DNA of 64,000 nt from contig OZ059900.1 in the NCBI GenBank assembly GCA_964057225.1, forward strand, positions 17,871,638-17,935,637. The letters are read 5' to 3'. Position numbers and translations under genes: made by a program. This DNA comes from Auanema rhodensis. Lineage: Eukaryota > Nematoda > Chromadorea > Rhabditida > Rhabditidae. Below are positions 25,001-38,418 of the stretch, piece after piece. Position 1 is the stretch's first letter; each line of letters begins with the position of its first letter. Below the pieces are notes generated by a model, which had not been told where the DNA came from, ran no database searches, and saw only the letters and a list, made by a program, of their open reading frames with translations.

Positions 25001-27144
25001 GGAAATACTGTGTTTTTGTATTTTTCTAGTGTTCAGCATGTAAAATGCTTCATTTAAGTATGTAACACGCTGAAATTCGTTGCATTTGACGACTCATATG
25101 AACAAAAATCGATTTAATCAATATTAGCCATAAGGGGCGTGCCCTCAGAATATGCTAATTTCCTTAATTTTCTAACCCCTGTTTTTTTGTCGTGAAAGTG
25201 GAACTAGACGTTGTACGAACAATTTTGAGCTAGGTTTCATTGACATTGCATGAGTTTGAACACATGAAATCGTAAGTCAAAACCTTGTTTACAGCGAACT
25301 TTCCAAAAACTGGTTTTCCAGCATAATAAAATATTTCTCATGGGAAATACTGTGTTTTTGTATTTTTCTAGTGTTCAGCATGTGAAATGCTTCATTTTAG
25401 TATGTAACAGGCTGAAATTCGTTGCATTTGACGACTCATATGAACAAAAATCGATTTAATCAATATTAGCCATAAGGGGCGTGCCCTCAGAATATGCTAA
25501 TTTCCTTAATTTTCTAACCCCTGTTTTGTTGTCGTGAAAGTGGAACTAGACGTTGTAGGAACAATTTTGAGCTAGGTTTCATTGACATTGCATGAGTTTG
25601 AACACATGAAATCGTAAGTCAAAACCTTGTTTACAGCGAAATTTCCAAAAACTGGTTTTCCAGCATAATAAAATATTTCTCATGGGAAATACTGTGTTTT
25701 TGTATTTTTCTAGTGTTCAGCATGTAAAATGCTTCATTTTAGTATGTAACACGCTGAAATTCGTTGCATTTGACGACTCATATGAACAAAAATCGATTTA
25801 ATCAATATTAGCCATAAGGGGCGTGCCCTCAGAATATGCTAATTTCCTTAATTTTCTAACCCCTGTTTTTTGTCGTGAAAGTGGAACTAGACGTTGTAGG
25901 AACAATTTTGAGCTAGGTTTCATTGACATTGCATGAGTTTGAACACATGAAATCGTAAGTCAAAACCTTGTTTACAGCGAAATTTCCAAAAACTGGTTTT
26001 CCAGCATAATAAAATATTTCTCATGGGAAATACTGTGTTTTTGTATTTTTATAGTGTTCAGCATGTAAAATGCTTCATTTTAGTATGTAACACGCTGAAA
26101 TTCGTTGCATTTGACGACTCATATGAACAAAAATCGATTTAATCAATATTAGCCATAAGGGGCGTGCCCTCAGAATATGCTAATTTCCTAAATTTTCTAA
26201 CCCCTGTTTTTTTGTCGTGAAAGTGGAACTAGACGTTGTACAAACAATTTTGAGCTAGGTTTCATTGACATTGCATGAGTTTGAACACATGAAATCGTAA
26301 GTCAAAACCTTGTTTACAGCGAAATTTCCAAAAACTGGTTTTCCAGCATAATAAAATATTTCTCATGGGAAATACTGTGTTTTTGTATTTTTCTAGTGTT
26401 TAGCATGTAAAATACTTCATTTTAGTATGTAACACGCTGAAATTCGTTGCATTTGACGACTCATATGCACAAAAATCGATTTAATCAATATTAGCCATAA
26501 GGGGCGTGCCCTCAGAATATGCTAATTTCCTTAATTTTCTAACCCCTGTTTTTTTGTCGTGAAAGTGTAACTAGACGTTGTACGAACAATTTTGAGCTAG
26601 GTTTCATTGACATTGCATGAGTTTGAACACATGAAATCGTAAGTCAAAACCTTGTTTACAGCGAAATTTCCAAAAACTGGTTTTCCAGCATAATAAAATA
26701 TTTCTTATGGGAAATACTGTGTTTTTGTATTTTTCTAGTGTTCAGCATGTAAAATACTTCATTTTAGTATGTAACACGCTGAAATTCGTTGCATTTGACG
26801 ACTCATATGAACAAAAATCGATTTAATCAATATTAGCCATAAGGGGCGTGCCCTCAGAATATGCTAATTTCCTAAATTTTCTAACCCCTGTTTTTTTGTC
26901 GTGAAAGTGGAACTAGACGTTGTACGAACAGTTTTGAGCTAGGTTTCATTGACATTGCATGAGTTTGAACACATGAAATCGTAAGTCAAAACCTTGTTTA
27001 CAGCGAAATTTCCAAAAACTGGTTTTCCAGCATAATAAACAATTTCTTATGGGAAATACTGTGTTTTTGTATTTTTCTAGTGTTCAGCATGTAAAATACT
27101 TCATTTTAGTATGTAACACGCTGAAATTCGTTGCATTTGACGAC
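22019..27144. repeat. 8-monomer HOR, 2734-bp period, nearly two copies
   Basis: Copy 1 is 22019-24752, and copy 2 begins at 24753 and follows the same order for seven units to 27144. The order is: AAATTGATT/GCGAAAATT/CAGTATA; GCGAACTTT/TGTGAAATG/AACAGGC; TTTTGTTG; T6/TATAG; GTACAAAC/GTTTAGCATG; TATGCACAA/TGTAACTAG; then AATAAACAATTT units. The rare AACAGGC and AAATTGATT changes occur in both copies, which supports a recent block duplication. The eighth unit of copy 2 (27145) is a different type with TTCACTTT. Confidence 0.85.
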
Positions 27145-28853
27145 TCATATGAACAAAAATCGATTTAATCAATATTAGCCATAAGGGGCGTGCCCTCAGA
27201 ATATGCTAATTTCCTAAATTTTCTAACCCCTGTTTTTTTGTCGTGAAAGTGGAACTAGACGTTGTACGAACAGTTTTGAGCTAGGTTTCATTGACATTGC
27301 ATGAGTTTGAACACATGAAATCGTAAGTCAAAACCTTGTTTACAGCGAAATTTCCAAAAACTGGTTTTCCAGCATAATAAAATATTTCTCATGGGAAATA
27401 CTGTGTTTTTGTATTTTTATAGTGTTCAGCATGTAAAATGCTTCACTTTAGTATGTAACACGCTGAAATTCGTTGCATTTGACGACTCATATGAACAAAA
27501 ATCGATTTAATCAATATTAGCCATAAGGGGCGTGCCCTCAGAATATGCTAATTTCCTTAATTTTCTAACCCCTGTTTTTTTGTCGTGAAAGTGGAACTAG
27601 ACGTTGTAGGAACAGTTTTGAGCTAGGTTTCATTGACATTGCATGAGTTTGAACACATGAAATCGTAAGTCAAAACCTTGTTTACAGCGAAATTTCCAAA
27701 AAGTGGGTTTCCAGCATAATAAAATATTTCTCATGGGAAATACTGTGTTTTTGTATTTTTCTAGTGTTCAGCATGTAAAATGCTTCATTTTAGTATGTAA
27801 CACGCTGAAATTCGTTGCATTTGACGACTCATATGAACAAAAATCGATTTAATCAATATTAGCCATAAGGGGCGTGCCCTCAGAATATGCTAATTTCCTT
27901 AATTTTCTAACCCCTGTTTTTTGTCGTGAAAGTGGAACTAGACGTTGTAGGAACAATTTTGAGCTAGGTTTCATTGACATTGCATGAGTTTGAACACATG
28001 AAATCGTAAGTCAAAACCTTGTTTACAGCGAAATTTCCAAAAACTGGTTTTCCAGCATAATAAAATATTTCTCATGGGAAATACTGTGTTTTTGTACTTT
28101 TCTAGTGTTCAGCATGTAAAATACTTCATTTTAGTATGTAACACGCTGAAATTCGTTGCATTTGACGACTCATATGAACAAAAATCGATTTAATCAATAT
28201 TAGCCATAAGGGGCGTGCCCTCAGAATATGCTAATTTCCTAAATTTTCTAACCCCTGTTTTTTTGTCGTGAAAGTGGAACTAGACGTTGTACGAACAATT
28301 TTGAGCTAGGTTTCATTGACATTGCATGAGTTTGAACACATGAAATCGTAAGTCATAACCTTGTTTACAGCGAAATTTCCAAAAACTGGTTTTCCAGCAT
28401 AATAAAATATTTCTTATGGGAAATACTGTGTTTTTGTATTTTTCTAGTGTTCAGCATGTAAAATACTTCATTTTAGTATGTAACACGCTGAAATTCGTTG
28501 CATTTGACGACTCATATGAACAAAAATCGATTTAATCAATATTAGCCATAAGGGGCGTGCCCTCAGAATATGCTAATTTCCTTAATTTTCTAACCCCTGT
28601 TTTTTTGTCGTGAAAGTGTAACTAGACGTTGTACGAACAATTTTGAGCTAGGTTTCATTGACATTGCATGAGTTTGAACACATGAAATCGTAAGTCAAAA
28701 CCTTGTTTACAGCGAAATTTCCAAAAACTGGTTTTCCAGCATAATAAAATATTTCTTATGGGAAATACTGTGTTTTTGTATTTTTCTAGTGTTCAGCATG
28801 TAAAATACTTCATTTTAGTATGTAACACGCTGAAATTCGTTGCATTTGACGAC

Positions 28854-31800
28854 TCATATGAACAAAAATCGATTTAATCAATATTAGCCATAAGGGGCGT
28901 GCCCTCAGAATATGCTAATTTCCTAAATTTTCTAACCCCTGTTTTTTTGTCGTGAAAGTGGAACTAGACGTTGTACGAACAGTTTTGAGCTAGGTTTCAT
29001 TGACATTGCATGAGTTTGAACACATGAAATCGTAAGTCAAAACCTTGTTTACAGCGAAATTTCCAAAAACTGGTTTTCCAGCATAATAAAATATTTCTCA
29101 TGGGAAAAACTGTGTTTTTGTATTTTTCTAGTGTTCAGCATGTAAAATGCTTCATTTCAGTATGTAACACGCTGAAATTCGTTGCATTTGACGACTCATA
29201 TGAACAAAAATCGATTTAATCAATATTAGCCATAAGGGGCGTGCCCTCAGAATATGCTAATTTCCTTAATTTTCTAACCCCTGTTTTTTTGTCGTGAAAG
29301 TGGAACTAGACGTTGTACGAACAATTTTGAGCTAGGTTTCATTGACATTGCATGAGTTTGAACACATGAAATCGTAAGTCAAAACCTTGTTTACAGCGAA
29401 ATTTCCAAAAACTGGTTTTCCAGCATAATAAACAATTTCTTATGGGAAATACTGTGTTTTTGTATTTTTCTAGTGTTCAGCATGTAAAATACTTCATTTT
29501 AGTATGTAACACGCTGAAATTCGTTGCATTTGACGACTCATATGAACAAAAATCGATTTAATCAATATTAGCCATAAGGGGCGTGCCCTCAGAATATGCT
29601 AATTTCCTAAATTTTCTAACCCCTGTTTTTTTGTCGTGAAAGTGGAACTAGACGTTGTACGAACAGTTTTGAGCTAGGTTTCATTGACATTGCATGAGTT
29701 TGAACACATGAAATCGTAAGTCAAAACCTTGTTTACAGCGAAATTTCCAAAAACTGGTTTTCCAGCATAATAAAATATTTCTCATGGGAAATACTGTGTT
29801 TTTGTATTTTTATAGTGTTCAGCATGTAAAATGCTTCACTTTAGTATGTAACACGCTGAAATTCGTTGCATTTGACGACTCATATGAACAAAAATCGATT
29901 TAATCAATATTAGCCATAAGGGTCGTGCCCTCAGAATATGCTAATTTCCTTAATTTTCTAACCCCTGTTTTTTTGTCGTGAAAGTGGAACTAGACGTTGT
30001 AGGAACAGTTTTGAGCTAGGTTTCATTGACATTGCATGAGTTTGAACACATGAAATCGTAAGTCAAAACCTTGTTTACAGCGAAATTTCCAAAAAGTGGG
30101 TTTCCAGCATAATAAAATATTTCTCATGGGAAATACTGTGTTTTTGTATTTTTCTAGTGTTCAGCATGTAAAATGCTTCATTTTAGTATGTAACACGCTG
30201 AAATTCGTTGCATTTGACGACTCATATGAACAAAAATCGATTTAATCAATATTAGCCATAAGGGGCGTGCCTTCAGAATATGCTAATTTCCTTAATTTTC
30301 TAACCCCTGTTTTTTGTCGTGAAAGTGGAACTAGACTTGTAGGAACAATTTTGAGCTAGGTTTCATTGACATTGCATGAGTTTGAACACATGAAATCGTA
30401 AGTCAAAACCTTGTTTACAGCGAAATTTCCAAAAACTGGTTTTCCAGCATAATAAAATATTTCTCATGGGAAATACTGTGTTTTTGTACTTTTCTAGTGT
30501 TCAGCATGTAAAATACTTCATTTTAGTATGTAACACGCTGAAATTCGTTGCATTTGACGACTCATATGAACAAAAATCGATTTAATCAATATTAGCCATA
30601 AGGGGCGTGCCCTCAGAATATGCTAATTTCCTAAATTTTCTAACCCCTGTTTTTTTGTCGTGAAAGTGGAACTAGACGTTGTACGAACAGTTTTGAGCTA
30701 GGTTTCATTGACATTGCATGAGTTTGAACACATGAAATCGTAAGTCAAAACCTTGTTTACAGCGAAATTTCCAAAAACTGGTTTTCCAGCATAATAAAAT
30801 ATTTCTCATGGGAAAAACTGTGTTTTTGTATTTTTCTAGTGTTCAGCATGTAAAATGCTTCATTTCAGTATGTAACACGCTGAAATTCGTTGCATTTGAC
30901 GACTCATATGAACAAAAATCGATTTAATCAATATTAGCCATAAGGGGCGTGCCCTCAGAATATGCTAATTTCCTTAATTTTCTAACCCCTGTTTTTTTGT
31001 CGTGAAAGTGGAACTAGACGTTGTACGAACAATTTTGAGCTAGGTTTCATTGACATTGCATGAGTTTGAACACATGAAATCGTAAGTCAAAACCTTGTTT
31101 ACAGCGAAATTTCCAAAAACTGGTTTTCCAGCATAATAAACAATTTCTTATGGGAAATACTGTGTTTTTGTATTTTTCTAGTGTTCAGCATGTAAAATAC
31201 TTCATTTTAGTATGTAACACGCTGAAATTCGTTGCATTTGACGACTCATATGAACAAAAATCGATTTAATCAATATTAGCCATAAGGGGCGTGCCCTCAG
31301 AATATGCTAATTTCCTAAATTTTCTAACCCCTGTTTTTTTGTCGTGAAAGTGGAACTAGACGTTGTACGAACAGTTTTGAGCTAGGTTTCATTGACATTG
31401 CATGAGTTTGAACACATGAAATCGTAAGTCAAAACCTTGTTTACAGCGAAATTTCCAAAAACTGGTTTTCCAGCATAATAAAATATTTCTCATGGGAAAT
31501 ACTGTGTTTTTGTATTTTTATAGTGTTCAGCATGTAAAATGCTTCACTTTAGTATGTAACACGCTGAAATTCGTTGCATTTGACGACTCATATGAACAAA
31601 AATCGATTTAATCAATATTAGCCATAAGGGTCGTGCCCTCAGAATATGCTAATTTCCTTAATTTTCTAACCCCTGTTTTTTTGTCGTGAAAGTGGAACTA
31701 GACGTTGTAGGAACAGTTTTGAGCTAGGTTTCATTGACATTGCATGAGTTTGAACACATGAAATCGTAAGTCAAAACCTTGTTTACAGCGAAATTTCCAA

Positions 31801-32269
31801 AAAGTGGGTTTCCAGCATAATAAAATATTTCTCATGGGAAATACTGTGTTTTTGTATTTTTCTAGTGTTCAGCATGTAAAATGCTTCATTTTAGTATGTA
31901 ACACGCTGAAATTCGTTGCATTTGACGACTCATATGAACAAAAATCGATTTAATCAATATTAGCCATAAGGGGCGTGCCCTCAGAATATGCTAATTTCCT
32001 TAATTTTCTAACCCCTGTTTTTTGTCGTGAAAGTGGAACTAGACTTGTAGGAACAATTTTGAGCTAGGTTTCATTGACATTGCATGAGTTTGAACACATG
32101 AAATCGTAAGTCAAAACCTTGTTTACAGCGAAATTTCCAAAAACTGGTTTTCCAGCATAATAAAATATTTCTCATGGGAAATACTGTGTTTTTGTACTTT
32201 TCTAGTGTTCAGCATGTAAAATACTTCATTTTAGTATGTAACACGCTGAAATTCGTTGCATTTGACGAC
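28854..32269. repeat. 5-monomer HOR, 1708-bp period, two copies
   Basis: Copies are 28854-30561 and 30562-32269. The order is: CCTAAATT/GAACAG/GGGAAAAAC/TTCATTTCAG; AATAAACAATTT/TTCTTATGG; TATAG/TTCACTTT; GGGTCG/AAAGTGGGTTT; and a 340-bp unit with T6, AGACTTGTAGG and GTACTTTTC. The last unit has lost a base from AGACGTTG in both copies. The unit at 27829 is an older relative of this last type that still has AGACGTTG, so the base loss happened inside the block before the five-unit copy. Confidence 0.88.
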
Positions 32270-32611
32270 TCATATGAACAAAAATCGATTTAATCAATAT
32301 TAGCCATAAGGGGCGTGCCCTCAGAATATGCTAATTTCCTAAATTTTCTAACCCCTGTTTTTTTGTCGTGAAAGTGGAACTAGACGTTGTACGAACAATT
32401 TTGAGCTAGGTTTCATTGACATTGCATGAGTTTGAACACATGAAATCGTAAGTCATAACCTTGTTTACAGCGAAATTTCCAAAAACTGGTTTTCCAGCAT
32501 AATAAAATATTTCTCATGGGAAATACTGTGTTTTTGTATTTTTCTAGTGTTCAGCATGTAAAATACTTCAGTTTAGTTTGTAACACGCTGAAATTCGTTG
32601 CATTTGACGAC

Positions 32612-35600
32612 TTATATGAACAAAAATCGATTTAATCAATATTAGCCATAAGGGGCGTGCCCTCAGAATATGCTAATTTCCTAAATTTTCTAACCCCTGT
32701 TTTTTTGTCGTGAAAGTGGAACTAGACGTTGTACGAACAATTTTGAGCTAGGTTTTATTGACATTGCATGAGTTTGAACACATGAAATCGTAAGTCAAAA
32801 CCTTGTTTACAGCGAAAATTCCAAAAACTGGTTTCCAGCATAATAAAATATTTCTCATGGGAAATACTGTGTTTTTGTATTTTTCTAGTGTTCAGCATGT
32901 AAAATGCTTCATTTAAGTATGTAACACGCTGAAATTCGTTGCATTTGACTACTCATATGAACAAAAATCGATTTAATCAATATTAGCCATAAGGGGCGTG
33001 CCCTCAGAATATGCTAATTTCCTTAATTTTCTAACCCCTGTTTTTTTGTCGTGAAAGTGGAACTAGACGTTGTACGAACAATTTTGAGCTAGGTTTCATT
33101 GACATTGCATGAGTTTGAACACATGAAATCGTAAGTCAAAATCTTGTTTACAGCGAAATTTCCAAAAACTGGTTTTCCAGCATAATAAAATATTTCTTAT
33201 GGGAAATACTGTGTTTTTGTATTTCTCTAGTGTTCAGCATGTAAAATACTTCATTTTAGTATGTAACACGCTGAAATTCGTTGCATTTGACGACTCATAT
33301 GAACAAAAATCGATTTAATCAATATTAGCCATAAGGGGCGTGCCCTCAGAATATGCTAATTTCCTTAATTTTCTAACCCCTGTTTTTTTGTCGTGAAAGT
33401 GGAACTAGACGTTGTACGAACAGTTTTGAGCTAGGTTTCATTGACATTGCATGAGTTTGAACACATGAAATCGTAAGTCAAAACCTTGTTTACAGCGAAA
33501 TTTCCAAAAACTGGTTTTCCAGCATAATAAAATATTTCTCATGGGAAAAACTGTGTTTTTGTATTTTTCTAGTGTTCAGCATGTAAAATGCTTCATTTTA
33601 GTATGTAACACGCTGAAATTCGTTGCATTTGACGACTCATATGAACAAAAATCGATTTAATCAATATTAGCCATAAGGGGCGTGCCCTCAGAATATGCTA
33701 ATTTCCTTAATTTTCTAACCCCTGTTTTTTGTCGTGAAAGTGGAACTAGACGTTGTACGAACAATTTTGAGCTAGGTTTCATTGACATTGCATGAGTTTG
33801 AACTCATGAAATCGTAAGTCAAAACCTTGTTTACAGCGAAATTTCCAAAAACTGGTTTTCCAGCATAATAAAATATTTCTCATGGGAAATACTGTGTTTT
33901 TGTACTTTTCTAGTGTTCAGCATGTAAAATACTTCATTTTAGTATGTAACACGCTGAAATTCGTTGCATTTGACGACTCATATGAACAAAAATCGATTTA
34001 ATCAATATTAGCCATAAGGGGCGTGCCCTCAGAATATGCTAATTTCCTAAATTTTCTAACCCCTGTTTTTTTGTCGTGAAAGTGGAACTAGACGTTGTAC
34101 GAACAATTTTGAGCTAGGTTTTATTGACATTGCATGAGTTTGAACACATGAAATCGTAAGTCAAAACCTTGTTTACAGCGAAAATTCCAAAAACTGGTTT
34201 CCAGCATAATAAAATATTTCTCATGGGAAATACTGTGTTTTTGTATTTTTCTAGTGTTCAGCATGTAAAATGCTTCATTTAAGTATGTAACACGCTGAAA
34301 TTCGTTGCATTTGACTACTCATATGAACAAAAATCGATTTAATCAATATTAGCCATAAGGGGCGTGCCCTCAGAATATGCTAATTTCCTTAATTTTCTAA
34401 CCCCTGTTTTTTTGTCGTGAAAGTGGAACTAGACGTTGTACGAACAATTTTGAGCTAGGTTTCATTGACATTGCATGAGTTTGAACACATGAAATCGTAA
34501 GTCAAAACCTTGTTTACAGCGAAATTTCCAAAAACTGGTTTTCCAGCATAATAAAATATTTCTCATGGGAAAAACTGTGTTTTTGTATTTTTCTAGTGTT
34601 CAGCATGTAAAATGCTTCATTTTAGTATGTAACACGCTGAAATTCGTTGCATTTGACGACTCATATGAACAAAAATCGATTTAATCAATATTAGCCATAA
34701 GGGGCGTGCCCTCAGAATATGCTAATTTCCTTAATTTTCTAACCCCTGTTTTTTGTCGTGAAAGTGGAACTAGACGTTGTACGAACAATTTTGAGCTAGG
34801 TTTCATTGACATTGCATGAGTTTGAACTCATGAAATCGTAAGTCAAAACCTTGTTTACAGCGAAATTTCCAAAAACTGGTTTTCCAGCATAATAAAATAT
34901 TTCTCATGGGAAAAACTGTGTTTTTGTATTTTTCTAGTGTTCAGCATGTAAAATGCTTCATTTTAGTATGTAACACGCTGAAATTTGTTGCATTTGACGA
35001 CTCATATGAACAAAAATCGATTTAATCAATATTAGCCATAAGGGGCGTGCCCTCAGAATATGCTAATTTCCTTAATTTTCTAACCCCTGTTTTTTTGTCG
35101 TGAAAGTGGAACTAGACGTTGTAGGAACAATTTTGAGCAAGGTTTCATTGACATTGCATGAGTTTGAACACATGAAATCGTAAGTCAAAACCTCGTTTAC
35201 AGCGAAATTTCCAAAAACTGGTTTTCCAGCATAATAAAATATTTCTCATGGGAAATACTGTGTTTTTGTATTTTTCTAGTGTTCAGCATGTAAAATGCTT
35301 CATTTTAGTATGTAACACGCTAAAATTCGTTGCATTTGACGACTCATATGAACAAAAATCGATTTAATCAATATTAGCCATAAGGGGCGTGCCCTCAGAA
35401 TATGCTAATTTCCTTAATTTTCTAACCCCTGTTTTTTTGTCGTGAAAGTGGAACTAGACGTTGTACGAACAATTTTGAGCTAGGTTTCATTGACATTGCA
35501 TGAGTTTGAACACATGAAATCGTAAGTCAAAACCTTGTTTACAGCGAAAATTCCAAAAACTGGTTTCCAGCATAATAAAATATTTCTCATGGGAAATACT

Positions 35601-36709
35601 GTGTTTTTGTATTTTTCTAGTGTTCAGCATGTAAAATGCTTCATTTAAGTATGTAACACGCTGAAATTCGTTGCATTTGACTACTCATATGAACAAAAAT
35701 CGATTTAATCAATATTAGCCATAAGGGGCGTGCCCTCAGAATATGCTAATTTCCTTAATTTTCTAACCCCTGTTTTTTTGTCGTGAAAGTGGAACTAGAC
35801 GTTGTACGAACAATTTTGAGCTAGGTTTCATTGACATTGCATGAGTTTGAACACATGAAATCGTAAGTCAAAACCTTGTTTACAGCGAAATTTCCAAAAA
35901 CTGGTTTTCCAGCATAATAAAATATTTCTCATGGGAAAAACTGTGTTTTTGTATTTTTCTAGTGTTCAGCATGTAAAATGCTTCATTTTAGTATGTAACA
36001 CGCTGAAATTCGTTGCATTTGACGACTCATATGAACAAAAATCGATTTAATCAATATTAGCCATAAGGGGCGTGCCCTCAGAATATGCTAATTTCCTTAA
36101 TTTTCTAACCCCTGTTTTTTGTCGTGAAAGTGGAACTAGACGTTGTACGAACAATTTTGAGCTAGGTTTCATTGACATTGCATGAGTTTGAACTCATGAA
36201 ATCGTAAGTCAAAACCTTGTTTACAGCGAAATTTCCAAAAACTGGTTTTCCAGCATAATAAAATATTTCTCATGGGAAAAACTGTGTTTTTGTATTTTTC
36301 TAGTGTTCAGCATGTAAAATGCTTCATTTTAGTATGTAACACGCTGAAATTTGTTGCATTTGACGACTCATATGAACAAAAATCGATTTAATCAATATTA
36401 GCCATAAGGGGCGTGCCCTCAGAATATGCTAATTTCCTTAATTTTCTAACCCCTGTTTTTTTGTCGTGAAAGTGGAACTAGACGTTGTAGGAACAATTTT
36501 GAGCAAGGTTTCATTGACATTGCATGAGTTTGAACACATGAAATCGTAAGTCAAAACCTCGTTTACAGCGAAATTTCCAAAAACTGGTTTTCCAGCATAA
36601 TAAAATATTTCTCATGGGAAATACTGTGTTTTTGTATTTTTCTAGTGTTCAGCATGTAAAATGCTTCATTTTAGTATGTAACACGCTAAAATTCGTTGCA
36701 TTTGACGAC
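32612..36709. repeat. HOR block III: 4-monomer repeat, 1366-bp period
   Basis: The clearest copies are 33978-35343 and 35344-36709. The order is: GCGAAAATT/TGGTTTCC/TTAAG/TTGACTACT (341 bp); GGGAAAAAC/CTAG; T6/GAACTCATG/GGGAAAAAC/ATTTGTTG (341 bp); and GAGCAAGG/ACCTCGTTT/GCTAAAATT. The first unit of copy 1 has CCTAAATT and TTTTATTG, absent from copy 2. Units at 32612-33977 are an irregular lead-in that contains the first member and an early T6/GAACTCATG unit. Confidence 0.83.
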
Positions 36710-38418
36710 TCATATGAACAAAAATCGATTTAATCAATATTAGCCATAAGGGGCGTGCCCTCAGAATATGCTAATTTCCTTAATTTTCTAACCCCTGTTT
36801 TTTTGTCGTGAAAGTGGAACTAGACGTTGTACGAACAATTTTGAGCTAGGTTTCATTGACATTGCATGAGTTTGAACACATGAAATCGTAAGTCAAAACC
36901 TTGTTTACAGCGAAATTTCCAAAAACTGGTTTTCCAGCATAATAAAATATTTCTCATGGGAAATACTGTGTTTTTGTATTTTTATAGTGTTCAGCATGTA
37001 AAATGCTTCATTTTAGTATGTAACACGCTGAAATTCGTTGCATTTGACGACTCATATGAACAAAAATCGATTTAATCAATATTAGCCATAAGGGGCGTGC
37101 CCTCAGAATATGCTAATTTCCTTAATTTTCTAACCCCTGTTTTTTTGTCGTGAAAGTGGAATTAGACGTTGTAGGAACAATTTTGAGCTAGGTTTCATTG
37201 ACATTGCATGAGTTTGAACACATGAAATCGTAAGTCAAAACCTTGTTTACAGCGAAATTTCCAAAAACTGGTTTTCCAGCATAATAAAATATTTCTCATG
37301 GGAAATACTGTGTTTTTGTATTTTTCTAGTGTTCAGCATGTAAAATGCTTCATTTTAGTATGTAACACGCTGAAATTCGTTGCATTTGACGACTCATATG
37401 AACAAAAATCGATTTAATCAATATTAGCCATAAGGGGCGTGCCCTCAGAATATGCTAATTTCCTTAATTTTCTAACCCCTGTTTTTTGTCGTGAAAGTGG
37501 AACTAGACGTTGTAGGAACAATTTTGAGCTAGGTTTCATTGACATTGCATGAGTTTGAACACATGAAATCGTAAGTCAAAACCTTGTTTACAGCGAACTT
37601 TCCAAAAACTGGTTTTCCAGCATAATAAAATATTTCTCATGGGAAATACTGTGTTTTTGTATTTTTCTAGTGTTCAGCGTGTAAAATGGTTCATTTTAGT
37701 ATGTAACACGCTGAAATTCGTTGCATTTGACGACTCATATGAACAAAAATCGATTTAATCAATATTAGCCATAAGGGGCGTGCCCTCAGAATATGCTAAT
37801 TTCCTTAATTTTCTAACCCCTGTTTTTTTGACGTGAAAGTGGAATTAGACGTTGTAGGAACAATTTTGAGCTAGGTTTCATTGACATTGCATGAGTTTGA
37901 ACACATGAAATCGTAAGTCAAAACCTTGTTTACAGCGAAATTTCCAAAAACTGGTTTTCCAGCATAATAAAATATTTCTCATGGGAAATACTGTGTTTTT
38001 GTATTTTTATAGTGTTCAGCATGTAAAATGCTTCATTTTAGTATGTAACACGCTGAAATTCGTTGCATTTGACGACTCATATGAACAAAAATCGATTTAA
38101 TCAATATTAGCCATAAGGGGCGTGCCCTCAGAATATGCTAATTTCCTTAATTTTCTAACCCCTGTTTTTTTGTCGTGAAAGTGGAATTAGACGTTGTAGG
38201 AACAATTTTGAGCTAGGTTTCATTGACATTGCATGAGTTTGAACACATGAAATCGTAAGTCAAAACCTTGTTTACAGCGAAATTTCCAAAAACTGGTTTT
38301 CCAGCATAATAAAATATTTCTCATGGGAAATACTGTGTTTTTGTATTTTTCTAGTGTTCAGCATGTAAAATACTTCATTTTAGTATGTAACACGCTGAAA
38401 TTCGTTGCATTTGACGAC
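36710..38418. repeat. Transitional units of the GGAATTAG type
   Basis: Five units (36710, 37052, 37394, 37735, 38077) do not form an obvious repeated order. Most carry GGAATTAG and GTAGGAAC, alternating between TATAG and CTAG ends. Private changes include GCGTGTAAAATGG in the unit at 37394 and GACGTGAAAG in place of GTCGTGAAAG in the unit at 37735. They link block III to the 4-mer that follows. Confidence 0.6.

Larger units (their letters stand above)
16892..32611. repeat. HOR block II: GTACGAACAG / TTCTTATGG family
   Basis: From 16892 the array is dominated by new variant combinations: GTACGAACAG with CCTAAATT, TTCTTATGG with GTAAAATAC, TGTAACTAG, TTCATTTCAG, TATGCACAA, and AATAAACAATTT. 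Several units lack one T in CTGGTTTTCCAG and read CAGTATA (16551, 17918, 19284, 22019, 24753). Within the block an 8-mer and then a 5-mer are tandemly repeated; the 16892-22018 part is less regular but shares its types, for example 17918-19283 resembles 22019-23384 and 24753-26118. Confidence 0.75.
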
